Below the pieces are notes generated by a model. That model saw nothing but the letters and a program-made list of their open reading frames with translations, was not told where the DNA came from and did no database searches. Below are positions 24,133 through 32,583 of a DNA stretch of 51,330 nt, one piece after another. The DNA comes from Spongiactinospora gelatinilytica (GTDB lineage: Bacteria; Actinomycetota; Actinomycetes; Streptosporangiales; Streptosporangiaceae), in NCBI RefSeq assembly GCF_003236385.1, contig NZ_POUA01000009.1:1-51330 (forward strand), written 5' to 3'. A program made the position numbers and the translations under genes. Each line of letters starts with the position of its first letter. The first letter of the stretch is position 1.

Positions 24133-24790
24133 TCACAGCCGTCGGGTGCGCAGTACGCCGGTCAGCATCGGGAGGGTGAAGTCGCCGTGGGCGGTCTCCG
24201 GTCTGGTCGCGAGGAAAGCGTGGATCCGGCCAAGGGCGGCCACTTGCGCCTGATTTGGGCAAATGCATGCCGGTTGTCGCGGCGCGCCAGCTCGTGGGCG
24301 TGTCGCGTGGGCCGATGGCCGCGCTTCCACTGATCCGTGCGAGTTCGGCAACCCAGTGGACGCGGTCGTCGAGGAGGTTCCACAGGCCGGCCAGGATGCC
24401 GCCGGGGGCGAGGACCCTGGCCATTTCGGGGCCTGCGACGGCCATGTCGAACCAGTGCATGGCGTTGCCGGCCAGTACGGCATCGACGGAACCGTCCGGC
24501 AGCGGGATCGACTCGGCGCTACCGGGCAGGGCGCGGACCGCCGACAGGGTACGGCGCAGTTCGGTCAGCATCGCCGGGTCGGGCTCGACCGCGATGACCT
24601 CGGCGCCCGGCGTGAGCAGGGTGGCGGTGAGCTTGCCGGTTCCGGCGCCGAGGTCGAGCACTCGCGGGCCGGGCGCGGGTTCGAGCGCCCAGTGGATTGC
24701 GGCGGACGCGTAGTCCGGGCGGTGCTCGGCGTACGCGGCCGCCGCAGCGCCGAATGACGAGGCATGAAGTAGCCGTTCATCCTCTTCCAT
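24133..24790 (-). pseudogene. Class I SAM methyltransferase, internally deleted
   Basis: From ATG 24790 the frame has a full SAM-binding core: 'RVLDLGAGTGKLTATLL', 'VIAVEPDPAMLTELRR' and 'AMHWFDMAVAGPEMARVLAP'. After 'RDTPTSWRAATT' the usual ~60-residue stretch is missing. The family ending appears in another frame ('RIHAFLATRPETAHGDF', 'LPMLTGVLRTRRL', stop at 24133). I read this as an internal deletion with frameshift. The unshifted frame continues to 24059 with low-complexity sequence. Confidence 0.7.
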
Positions 24791-24965
24791 GCGATCACCC
24801 ATGTCCCCAGTACGCTCGTCGGCCGAGCATCCGACAAAGCACTACCAGACGCTGAAGCCGGGAAGTGCTAGGGGAGAACACCGGCACGCGATCAGCAGGG
24901 TGTCCCGCACGGGCCGCCGCGAGGACCGAGTGTTCGCTCGACCACCTGACGAAGGGATGGGCAGG

Positions 24966-25619
24966 ATGCGGGCCTGGCTCATTCGGCATGCGGAGAGCGT
25001 GGCCAATGTCGGCGAGGCGACGGAGGACCCGGCGGCGATCTCGCTCACCGACCGGGGCAGAGCCCAGGCCGTACACCTCGCAGCGTCGATCTCCGCACCA
25101 CCCGCGCTGATCGTGACCTCGGCCTACGCCCGTACCAAGCAGACCGCGCAACCCACCCTCGAACGCTTCCCCGGCACCCCGCACGAGGAGTGGCCGGTCC
25201 ACGAGTTCACCTATCTGCCCACCCTGCACGGCCGGTTGAGCACCGTCGCGGAGCGTCGCCCCATGGTGGAGGAGTACTGGCGACGGGCCGATCCTCGCCA
25301 TACCGATGGTGCCGGCGCCGAATCGTTCGCCGGCCTGCTCGCCAGAGCCCACGGCGTTCTCGAACGGATACAGCGATGCGCGGACGAGCCCATCGCGGTG
25401 TTCACGCACGGCATTTTCATCCAGGCGGTGCTGTGGGCGCTCATGACCGAACCCGTCCCGCCGACCGGCCCGGAGATGAGGCTGTTCCGGGCGTTCACCC
25501 AGGCGTTCAGGCTGCCCAACACGGCCGTGGTCGATTTACGGCTGGACGGCAACGGCAGAGGTTCGATACAGGGTGGCCGGATCGCGCATCTCCCGAGTGG
25601 CCTGGTCACCGGCGATTAG
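24966..25619 (+). CDS. Histidine phosphatase family protein
   Basis: 217 residues from ATG 24966 (GAAGGG 9 nt upstream; ATG 24957 is an alternative). N-terminal catalytic 'AWLIRHAESVANVGEA', phosphate-pocket 'VTSAYARTKQTAQPTLERF' and the second His in 'PIAVFTHGIFIQAVLWAL' are all present, so the phosphatase site is complete. Substrate specificity in this branch cannot be told from sequence. It converges on an MFS remnant, with which its stop codon overlaps. Confidence 0.88.
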   Translation: MRAWLIRHAESVANVGEATEDPAAISLTDRGRAQAVHLAASISAPPALIVTSAYARTKQTAQPTLERFPGTPHEEWPVHEFTYLPTLHGRLSTVAERRPMVEEYWRRADPRHTDGAGAESFAGLLARAHGVLERIQRCADEPIAVFTHGIFIQAVLWALMTEPVPPTGPEMRLFRAFTQAFRLPNTAVVDLRLDGNGRGSIQGGRIAHLPSGLVTGD

Positions 25620-26050
25620 CGCGCAGCGGAAGTACTCCCTGCCGGCCTGCGCCTTTTGCCGAGGGCGGCGACGAGCGCCTCTGCCCGGTGCCGCACTGCT
25701 GTGCTCGGTCGCGTTCCCGATGCCGCCCGGGTGGAGCGGGCCGCTCGCCGGGTCGCCCAGGTCATTTCGGCGAGGACGAGCAGCCCGGCGATCAGGACGA
25801 TAGCCGCGGCGATCTTCAGGGTCGCCGCCGCGCTGGAGGTGTAGGCGCTCACGATGGCGTCGTACCGGGACGGGGGTGCGGTGGCGAGGGCCTCGCCGAC
25901 GGTGTACGGAACACGCCCGCCGACATCGGCCGAGACGGACCGGTGGTGAACGAAGCGGGACGTGAGCAGGGTGCCGATGACGGCCACCCCGATGGCGCTG
26001 CCCAGTTCGCGGGTCGTCGCCTGCATGCCGCCGTTGACCCCTGCCTGCTC
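25616..26050 (-). pseudogene. MFS (DHA2/EmrB-like) efflux transporter, C-terminal fragment
   Basis: The frame carries the family's C-terminal signature 'TTRELGSAIGVAVIGTLLTS', a loop 'VGEALATAPPSRYDAIVSAY' and the last membrane helix 'LKIAAAIVLIAGLLVLAEM', then a basic tail. Some 400 residues (TM1-12) upstream are missing, and the break is near 26050. Confidence 0.7.
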
Positions 26051-26179
26051 GCATCAACGAATGTGCTGGGAGCGAGCGCCGCCGCCGTCCTGGACGCGGT
26101 CCTGTCCGCCGAGAACGCCGCGATCTCCCCCGATCAGGCGGTGGCCCTCCTGATCGGACCGATCTCTTCTCGATCTTGA
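26051..26179 (+). pseudogene. Probable TetR C-terminal fragment
   Basis: About 40 residues, 'AAVLDAVLSAENAAISPDQA' and 'VALLIGPI', resemble the end of TetR/AcrR C-terminal domains. An MFS exporter and a TetR repressor are a common divergent pair; here both appear only as ends that meet at the same deletion point, which supports the reading. The following 150 bp up to the permease gene hold only unassigned open sequence. Confidence 0.4.
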
Positions 26180-26330
26180 GCGGCCAGGACCCGGCCACGA
26201 TCAACGCGGGTGACCTGGCCGGGACGGTCCTCCTCGCGCTGCGCGAGGGGGCGCGCACCCGCTGGATCGGGCCGACGCGTACCGCGCGCGGGGCCACCAC
26301 TCGGCGACGGCGCCGGAGGTGAACAGCACA

Positions 26331-27104
26331 ATGCCTGTTGTGGGCTCATCATCGCTGATCACCGTCACCGCGCTGCTGCCGGCGGTGCTGCTGCTGCTCA
26401 TCACGCTGGGCGTCGCCGTGGCCTGGCTGGGCAGGCTCGGCCACGCCAAGGCCGTCCTCACCGCCTGCCTGCGCGCGGCCCTCCAGCTCGGCGCGGTCTC
26501 CGCGCTGATCACCTGGGCGGTGAACCACGCGGGCGCGGTGGCGGGGTTCATCCTGCTCATGTACGCGGTGGCCGCCTTCACCGCCGGCCGGCGCATCACC
26601 CGGGGGCCGCGCGCGTGGTGGGCGGCCGTGCCGGTCGCGGCGGGCCTGCTGCCGGTACTGATCATCCTCGTGGCCGGCGGGGTGGTCGCCGTCAACGGGA
26701 TCGTGCTGATCCCCGTCACCGGGATCGTGCTGGGCGGCTGCATGACCGCCACCGCCCTGGCCGGGCGCCGCGCGCTGGACGAACTCCGCGTGCGCCGCGG
26801 CGAGGTGGAGGCGGCGCTGGCGCTGGGTCTTCTCCCCCGCGAAGCCGCGCTGGAGATCTGCCGGCCCGCGGCGAGCCAGGCCCTGCTGCCCGCGCTGGAC
26901 CAGACCAGAACGGTCGGGCTGGTCACCCTTCCCGGCGCCTTCGTGGGGATGCTGCTCGGCGGGGCCGGGCCGATCGAGGCGGGCGTGGTACAACTCGTGG
27001 TGCTGGTGTCCTTGCTGGCCGCCGAGGTGGTGGCCACGCTGGTGACCACCGAGCTGGTCGCCCGCGGCGTGTTCACCGACGCGGGCGGTCAGATCGAAGG
27101 GTGA
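26331..27104 (+). CDS. FetB/UPF0014-family ABC permease without its ATPase
   Basis: About 257 residues from ATG 26331 (GGAGG 11 nt before; GTG 26319 is an alternative). Seven or so hydrophobic helices and the UPF0014 signatures 'LRAALQLGAVSALITWAV', 'IPVTGIVLGGCMTATAL' and 'DQTRTVGLVTLPGAFVGMLL'. In E. coli FetAB, FetB is the permease of an iron exporter that protects against oxidative stress. No FetA-type ATPase gene is adjacent; the sequence before it is a patch of remnants, so the partner may have been deleted or may be encoded elsewhere. Confidence 0.85.
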   Translation: MPVVGSSSLITVTALLPAVLLLLITLGVAVAWLGRLGHAKAVLTACLRAALQLGAVSALITWAVNHAGAVAGFILLMYAVAAFTAGRRITRGPRAWWAAVPVAAGLLPVLIILVAGGVVAVNGIVLIPVTGIVLGGCMTATALAGRRALDELRVRRGEVEAALALGLLPREAALEICRPAASQALLPALDQTRTVGLVTLPGAFVGMLLGGAGPIEAGVVQLVVLVSLLAAEVVATLVTTELVARGVFTDAGGQIEG

Positions 27105-27130
27105 GCGCGACGGCGTGGCTCCCCGGCATG

Positions 27131-27580
27131 TCAGGGCATGTAGCGCCCGGTGCCGCTGAGCGCGACCGCGAAGAACCGGAACGGGCGCTCGACCTTGTAG
27201 AACCCGAGCGGGCAGTGCTTGGTGCCGGCGGGGATGAAGACCGAACTGGTCGTGGTGAGCACGTGCCTTTCTCCCTCGATCGTCATGTACACCTCGCCGC
27301 CGAGGTCATCCGGGTTGTTCGGGTCGTTTCCCACGAACATCAGGATTTCGTCGTAGACGTGCTCGTGCTCGCGCACCCACTCGACCTCGTGGTCGATCTC
27401 CTTCACCCAGCTGGTCGTGATGTAGGTGGTCGCCTGGGCCACGTCGGCCGAGCGCATGGCGGCCAGCGGCTCGTCCAGGTTCGGCGGCAGCCTCTGCCCG
27501 GCGGGCTCGCCTTCGTAGACCATGTCGTCGCCGCACTCCTGGAAGTGGGTGACGAACAGGTTGCCGTACTTACCGCTCAT
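27131..27580 (-). CDS. Metal-binding cupin protein 1 of the ABC/ALDH cluster
   Basis: 149 residues. Cupin motif 1 is 'REHEHVYDEILMFVG' (H-x-H-x3-E) and motif 2 is 'VFIPAGTKHCPLGF' (P-x-G-x2-H), so all usual metal ligands are present. It is paralogous to the protein at 34255: both share T-W/S-W-V/I-K-E, G-N-D-P-x-N-P, and the closing 'KHCPLGF..V.RPFRF' pattern. The pair flanks an importer operon, which suggests enzymes or sensors acting on the imported compound. No specific reaction can be assigned. The stop of fetB lies 26 bp away on the other strand. Confidence 0.8.
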   Translation of the reverse strand: MSGKYGNLFVTHFQECGDDMVYEGEPAGQRLPPNLDEPLAAMRSADVAQATTYITTSWVKEIDHEVEWVREHEHVYDEILMFVGNDPNNPDDLGGEVYMTIEGERHVLTTTSSVFIPAGTKHCPLGFYKVERPFRFFAVALSGTGRYMP

Positions 27581-27657
27581 TTTCTGACCCTTTCTGAAAC
27601 AGCCGCCCCCTTAACGGGACAGGCCAATCGTATGAATGGCCGTATCGCCGATCCCAT

Positions 27658-28545
27658 TCATGCGCCGAGGCAAGCCTGGTACTTTTCACGGGCCTGTCTG
27701 CGGTACGCCGACGGCGGCGCCCCGGCCTCGCGCCGGAAGAAGCGGGAGAAGTACGAGGCGTCTTCGAAGCCGAGCCGGTCCGCCACCTGTGCGCAGGTCA
27801 TGCCCGTGTTCGCGAGGAGTCGCTGCGCCTCGGTCAGCACCGCCGAGCGGATGATCTGTCCAGGAGTCCGCCCGGTCTGCGTGACGACCACCTCACGCAG
27901 ATATCCCGACGTGACCCCGAGGCGCACGGCGGCCGACCGCACCGTGAGGGTGGCGGACGCCTTTTCCGCGACGAGTTTGCTGAATTCCACGCTCAGTTCC
28001 GCCGAAAGCCCGGTGCGCGGCCCTTCGGGTGCGTTGAAACCGTCGAACCGGCGGCACAGCAAAAGCAGCGCGGAAAGCAGGTGCCGCACGATGGGGTCCG
28101 CCTGGTCATCGCCTTCGGCGTACTCGGCGGCCATGGCCGCGAGCAGCCCTTCGACCCTTGGGAGCCGGCCCGCGTCGGGGCAGAGCATGTTCGGGTAATG
28201 GCCGAGGTTCACCGGATCGGGCGCTCCCGGCCCCGCGAGGAAGGGCTCGTCGAAGAGCACCACGATCCCGTCCAGGGGTTCGGGGGTCACCCAGGCGTGT
28301 ACCTGCCCCCGGCGGACCAGGTACAGCCGGCCCGCCTCGATCGGGTACGCCGTGCCGTCGATGATGTGCGTTCCGCGTCCTTCGCGGACGTAAAGGATCT
28401 CCAGGAACTCGTGCCGGTGCGGGATCGCCGCGGCCTCCCGGGGTCCATGGCTGAGCACCGGCCCGATCTCGAACTGCGGCGCGTCCCGGCCCCGTCCTCC
28501 CTCGATCACATGGACGGGAAACGTTGAGCGCGAGGCTTTTGTCAT
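27658..28545 (-). CDS. AraC-family regulator with cupin sensor domain
   Basis: About 295 residues from ATG 28545. The N-terminal cupin 'AIPHRHEFLEILYVREGRGT' with 'DGTAYPIEAGRLYLVRRGQ' is a typical sugar/small-molecule sensing AraC N-domain. The C-terminal double HTH has 'SAAVRLGVTSGYLREVVV' and 'VADRLGFEDASYFSRFFRRE'. It sits between cupin 1 and the importer ATPase gene, all on one strand, and probably controls this module. Confidence 0.9.
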   Translation of the reverse strand: MTKASRSTFPVHVIEGGRGRDAPQFEIGPVLSHGPREAAAIPHRHEFLEILYVREGRGTHIIDGTAYPIEAGRLYLVRRGQVHAWVTPEPLDGIVVLFDEPFLAGPGAPDPVNLGHYPNMLCPDAGRLPRVEGLLAAMAAEYAEGDDQADPIVRHLLSALLLLCRRFDGFNAPEGPRTGLSAELSVEFSKLVAEKASATLTVRSAAVRLGVTSGYLREVVVTQTGRTPGQIIRSAVLTEAQRLLANTGMTCAQVADRLGFEDASYFSRFFRREAGAPPSAYRRQAREKYQACLGA

Positions 28546-28610
28546 GGTCCTCGTTCCTTCGTCCGGGCGTGGGAGACGCACGGCCGGGGGCCGCGGTCTC
28601 CCACGCGTCG

Positions 28611-30374
28611 TCAACCGGCGGCGGACACCTCCAAGGTGTCGGCGAGCAGGGCCTTGGTGTAGGCGTGCCGTGGTTCGGTGAGCACCGTGTCGGTGCCGCC
28701 GTGCTCCACGACGTGCCCCTCGCTCAGTACGATCACGCTGTCGGCCAGGCTGCGGACCACGGCGAGGTTGTGGGTGACGAACACCATGCCGAGCCCGTCG
28801 TTGAGCAGGCCGCGCAGCAGTTCGACGATGGCCGCCTGGACCGACACGTCCAGCGCCGAGGTGACCTCGTCGCAGATCAGCACGGTCGGCGCGCAGCCGA
28901 GCGCCCGGGCGATGGCGACCCGCTGGCGTTGCCCGCCGGACAGCTCCGCGGGGTAGCGGGAGGCCAGGTGGCCGGGAAGCTCGACCCGTTCCAGCAGTTC
29001 CGCGACCCGCGCCCGGGCCGCCTTGGCGCCCAGCGCGAAGAAGTGCCGTAGCGGCTCGGCCACGCAGTCACCGACCGTGGCCCGCGGATTGAGCGAGCCG
29101 TAGGGGTTTTGGAAGATGTACTGCATGGACCGGCGCTGGTCCGGGTCCCGCCTGGCGGCGGCCGGGGCGAGGGGCGTTCCGCCCAGTTCGACGGTGCCGC
29201 CCCAGCGCTCCTGCAACCCGATCAGGCTGCGCGACATGGTCGTCTTGCCGCTGCCGGACTCGCCGACGACCGCCAGGCACTCCCCTTCGACCACGTCGAA
29301 GGAGACGTCGAAGAGGACCTGGCGGTCGCGGTAGCCGGCGGCCAGGTCGCGAACGCGCAGCAGCGGGGTGTCGCCCGGCGCGGCCTCCTGCACGGCGGAG
29401 GCGGGGGCGGTCGCGCTCTGGCGCGGCCGCTCGGGCAGTTCCTCGGCTCGGAGGCAGCGCGCCGAGTGGCCCGGCACCAGCTCGATCAATGACGGCGCAC
29501 CGGTGGTGCATTCGTCGGTCGCGAAGGCGCAGCGCGGGGCGAAGACGCAGCCGGGGTGGGTGTCCTGCACGCCCGGGGCGCGGCCGGGGATCGACGTGAG
29601 CCGCATCCGCTCCCGGGCCGAGGGCACGGCGGCGAGCAGCGCACGGGTGTACGGGTGCGCCGGCCGGGCCACGACCTGCTTGGTGGGGCCCGCTTCCACG
29701 ATCATGCCGCCGTACATCACGGCGACCCGGTCGGCGACCTCGCCGATCACGGCGAGGTCGTGTGAGACGTAGATGGCCGCCATCTGGTTGTCCGCACAGA
29801 GCCGGGCCACCAGGGCGAGCACCCGCGCCTGAGTGGTGACGTCCAGGCCGGTCGTCGGCTCGTCCAGCACGGTCAGCCGTGGCCTCGGCGCGACGGCCAT
29901 GGCCAGGGCCACCCGCTGCTGCTGGCCCCCGGACAGCTCGCGCGGACGGCGGTGCAGGAAGGCGTCGTCGGACGGCAGCCCGACCGCGCCGAGCACCTCG
30001 CGGATGCGCGCGTCGACCTCCTTGGCGTCCCCTTCCAGGACCTCCGCCAACTGGACGCCGATCCGCAGTGCCGGGTTCAGCGCCGTCGCCGGGTCCTGCG
30101 GTACGTAGGCCACCACGTTGCCGCGGTGCCGGCGCAACGCGCGCGGCCCGAGCGCGAGCACGTCGGTGCCGTCGATCAGCACCTGACCGGCGGTGATCCG
30201 CGCCCCGTGCCGGGCGTAGCCCAGCATGGCCAGTGACATGGTGCTCTTGCCCGAGCCCGACTCCCCGACGACGCCGAGGACCTGACCCGGTTCCAGGTCG
30301 AACGTGGCGTCCTTGACGATGGGGCTTCCGTCGCGCAGTGCGATGGTCAGGCCGCGGACCTCGATCGCGCTCAT
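28611..30374 (-). CDS. Double ATPase of a peptide/nickel-class ABC importer (DppD-DppF fusion)
   Basis: 587 residues comprising two ABC ATPase domains in one chain. The first has Walker A 'GVVGESGSGKST' near residues 35-45 and signature 'ELSGGQQQRVALAMAVAPR'. The second has 'AVVGESGSGKTTMSRSL' and 'ELSGGQRQRVAIARALGCAP'. Between them lies the oligo_HPY region with Cys ('GCVFAPRCAFATDEC'), typical of this transporter class. Its ATG directly follows the stop of the permease gene (TGA-ATG), so permeases and ATPase are translated together. It powers the importer whose binding protein is at 32584. Confidence 0.93.
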   Translation of the reverse strand: MSAIEVRGLTIALRDGSPIVKDATFDLEPGQVLGVVGESGSGKSTMSLAMLGYARHGARITAGQVLIDGTDVLALGPRALRRHRGNVVAYVPQDPATALNPALRIGVQLAEVLEGDAKEVDARIREVLGAVGLPSDDAFLHRRPRELSGGQQQRVALAMAVAPRPRLTVLDEPTTGLDVTTQARVLALVARLCADNQMAAIYVSHDLAVIGEVADRVAVMYGGMIVEAGPTKQVVARPAHPYTRALLAAVPSARERMRLTSIPGRAPGVQDTHPGCVFAPRCAFATDECTTGAPSLIELVPGHSARCLRAEELPERPRQSATAPASAVQEAAPGDTPLLRVRDLAAGYRDRQVLFDVSFDVVEGECLAVVGESGSGKTTMSRSLIGLQERWGGTVELGGTPLAPAAARRDPDQRRSMQYIFQNPYGSLNPRATVGDCVAEPLRHFFALGAKAARARVAELLERVELPGHLASRYPAELSGGQRQRVAIARALGCAPTVLICDEVTSALDVSVQAAIVELLRGLLNDGLGMVFVTHNLAVVRSLADSVIVLSEGHVVEHGGTDTVLTEPRHAYTKALLADTLEVSAAG

Positions 30375-31274
30375 TCAGCCACGCCCCTCGGTACGGGCGA
30401 TCACTCGGGCGGAGCCCTCGGCGATCAGGTTGCCGCCGATGGTGAACAGCACGATGCAGGCGACCGGGGCCAGTACGGCCCATGGCATGTTCTGCAGCCC
30501 GGTGCGGTTCTCGCTGATCATCAGGCCCCAGTCCGCGGCCGGCGGCTGGATGCCGTACCCGAGGAAGCTGATCGCGGCGAGGATGCCGATCGACCACATC
30601 AGCCGCATCCCCAGCTCGACCAGCAGGGGCGAGGACACATTGGGCAGGAAGCAGCGCGCCAGGATGGTGCGGGCGGGAATCCCGACCGTGCGAGACCACA
30701 TGACGTACTCCCGATCGTTGAGCGGTCGCGCCGCGCCGCGGATGACCCGCGCGACGCCGGGTGTCATGCCGATCGCGGTCAGCACCACCAGCAGCCACGG
30801 CTTGGGGCCGATCACGGACACGAACAGCAGCGTGAACAGCAGGGCCGGGAAGGCGAGCAGCACGTCCATGACCCGCATCAGGACGGTGTCGGTGATGCCG
30901 CCGTAGAAGGCGGCCGCGATGCCCACCAGCGCGCCCAGCGCGACCGCCGCGATGGCCGCCACCGGAGCCATCCACGCCAGGTGGAAGCCACCGGCCAGCA
31001 CGCGGGACAGCACGTCGCGGCCCAGTTGGTCCGCTCCAAGGGGCAGCCCGTCGCCCGGCGTCGCGTAGGGCAGCGCGATGCTCTTGGCCGGGTCGTGCGG
31101 CGCCAGCAGCGGCCCGGCCAGGGCGAAGGCCATGGTCAGCAGGACCAGCGCGCAGCCCAGCCGCACCTGTCCGGAGCGCAGGAGCCGCAGCGCGCCGGGC
31201 CGGTTCCGCTGTGGCGCGGCGGGGCCATCCGGGCCGCTCGCACTCAGGTCGACCGCATCGACGACCTTCGACAC
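30375..31274 (-). CDS. ABC permease, DppC type
   Basis: About 299 residues. GTG 31274 has GGAGG 8 nt upstream; GTG 31283 would overlap the dppB stop (GTGA) and is the alternative. A membrane permease of the DppC class: 'APHDPAKSIALPYATPGDGL' precedes 'PLGADQLGRDVLSRVLAG', the typical N-terminal loop, and the EAA-like coupling segment is 'GVARVIRGAARPLNDREYV'. It forms the heterodimeric channel with the DppB-type partner. Confidence 0.92.
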   Translation of the reverse strand: MSKVVDAVDLSASGPDGPAAPQRNRPGALRLLRSGQVRLGCALVLLTMAFALAGPLLAPHDPAKSIALPYATPGDGLPLGADQLGRDVLSRVLAGGFHLAWMAPVAAIAAVALGALVGIAAAFYGGITDTVLMRVMDVLLAFPALLFTLLFVSVIGPKPWLLVVLTAIGMTPGVARVIRGAARPLNDREYVMWSRTVGIPARTILARCFLPNVSSPLLVELGMRLMWSIGILAAISFLGYGIQPPAADWGLMISENRTGLQNMPWAVLAPVACIVLFTIGGNLIAEGSARVIARTEGRG

Positions 31275-31279
31275 GGTAC

Positions 31280-32296
31280 TCACCTCCGCTCTCCGCTCTT
31301 GCCGGTGTGCAGCAGGTCGGCCAGTAGGTTGAAGAAGTAGTACACGGCGGCGATCACCAGCACGACGGCCTGGATGACCGGGAGGTCCCGGTTGCTGATC
31401 GAGTCGATCAGCAACCCCCCGATCCCCGGATAGCCGAACAGGTACTCGACCACCACCACGCCGCCGACGGTGAAGGCCGCCACGAGGCTCGCCGCGGGCA
31501 CGGCCGGGGCCAGCGCGTTCGGCAACGCGTGGGTGAGCAGGATGCGGGCCGAGCCGAGTCCCTTGAGCCGGGCCATCTCCACGTACTCGCTGTTGAGCAC
31601 GTCGATGAAGGAGACGCGGATCAGCCTGGACAGGTACATCACCCCGCCGATCACCAAGGTGGCGACCGGCAGTACCAGAGCCTGCGGGTGCCACCAGGGC
31701 ATGTGCTCCGCCGGGATCAGCGACACCGGCGGGAACCAGTGGAACACGGTGGTGCCGAACAGCGCGACCAGCAGGGTCCCGACGACGAAGTCGGCCAGGG
31801 CGTTGGCCACCATCGACGACCACAGGAACGTGCGGTCGAAGAGGCTGTCCTTGAACTGCGCGGCGAGGATGCCGATCAGCAGTGACAGGGGCAGGATCAG
31901 CACGACCGCGAACAGGCTCAGCGTGGCGGAGTTCACCAGCCGCTCACCGAGCAACTGGGACACCGGCCGGCCGCTGGCCAGCGAGGTGCCGAGGTCTCCG
32001 CTGAGCACGCCGCTCAGCCAGTGCCAGTACTGGCTGAGAAGCGAACGGTCCAAACCGAGCTGGTGCCGGAGGGCCTCCACCCGCTCCGGCGTCGCGGACA
32101 TGCCGAGCATGACCTTGGCGACATCGCCCGGCATGGCCTGGGTGGCGAAGAAGACCAGGGTCGTCACCACGAAGAGCATCGCGATGGCCTGGGCGACGAT
32201 CCACCCGATCCGGCCGGGCACGGTCGCAGACCGGCGTCGGGTGAGACTGCGGCGGGGGCCCGCCGACCGGGTTGCACCGGTTAGTTCCGCGACCAT
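31280..32296 (-). CDS. ABC permease, DppB type
   Basis: About 338 residues from ATG 32296. The opening helix 'IVAQAIAMLFVVTTLVFFAT' is followed by 'MPGDVAKVMLGMSATPERVE', typical for DppB/OppB. The coupling loop is 'EYVEMARLKGLGSARILL' with 'HALPNALAP'. First gene of the leftward importer operon, divergent from the binding-protein gene with a 287-bp regulatory gap. Confidence 0.92.
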   Translation of the reverse strand: MVAELTGATRSAGPRRSLTRRRSATVPGRIGWIVAQAIAMLFVVTTLVFFATQAMPGDVAKVMLGMSATPERVEALRHQLGLDRSLLSQYWHWLSGVLSGDLGTSLASGRPVSQLLGERLVNSATLSLFAVVLILPLSLLIGILAAQFKDSLFDRTFLWSSMVANALADFVVGTLLVALFGTTVFHWFPPVSLIPAEHMPWWHPQALVLPVATLVIGGVMYLSRLIRVSFIDVLNSEYVEMARLKGLGSARILLTHALPNALAPAVPAASLVAAFTVGGVVVVEYLFGYPGIGGLLIDSISNRDLPVIQAVVLVIAAVYYFFNLLADLLHTGKSGERR

Positions 32297-32507
32297 TCCC
32301 GTTCCTTCGCGTCGTTCTCGCCTGTGCCCGAAGGCGATGTCGATCCCAGCAGATCGGCGAGACGGCGTCTTGCACCTGCGTGCAGTGCGGTTGTTGCCCA
32401 ACGCACGCTCGCTGGCGCCTTGTGGCCGTCCGGCCTGTCCGGGGCGCAGAGTGCTCCCGACGACAAGGTTTCGTGCGCTGGCACGCAAGACGGCCTCCTG
32501 TGTCTAG

Positions 32508-32527
32508 CGGTTGACTCCGTGCAACCG
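32508..32527. promoter_or_regulatory. Inverted repeat in the divergent importer promoter region
   Basis: CGGTTG (32508-32513), 8 nt, CAACCG (32522-32527), in the 287-bp gap between dppB and the binding-protein gene; TTGACT (32511-32516) overlaps it and could be a -35. It is a candidate site for one of the two AraC regulators. Nothing else is seen in the gap except the GGAGGGA ribosome-binding site at about 32570. Confidence 0.35.
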
Positions 32528-32583
32528 GAAACCGACGTCGTGGCGATTCGGCCAGACACCAACCCTCCGGAGGGAAGACCTAC

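Noticed and set aside
13940-26330. Integrated mobile element as the cause of the remnant tract
   Set aside because: I found no transposase, integrase, terminal repeats or att-like duplications; accumulated deletions explain it more simply.
28611-30975. Long alternative frame across the ATPase and permease genes (29068-30975, minus)
   Set aside because: Low-complexity Arg/Gly translation; the real genes keep stop-start coupling and motifs in the other frame.
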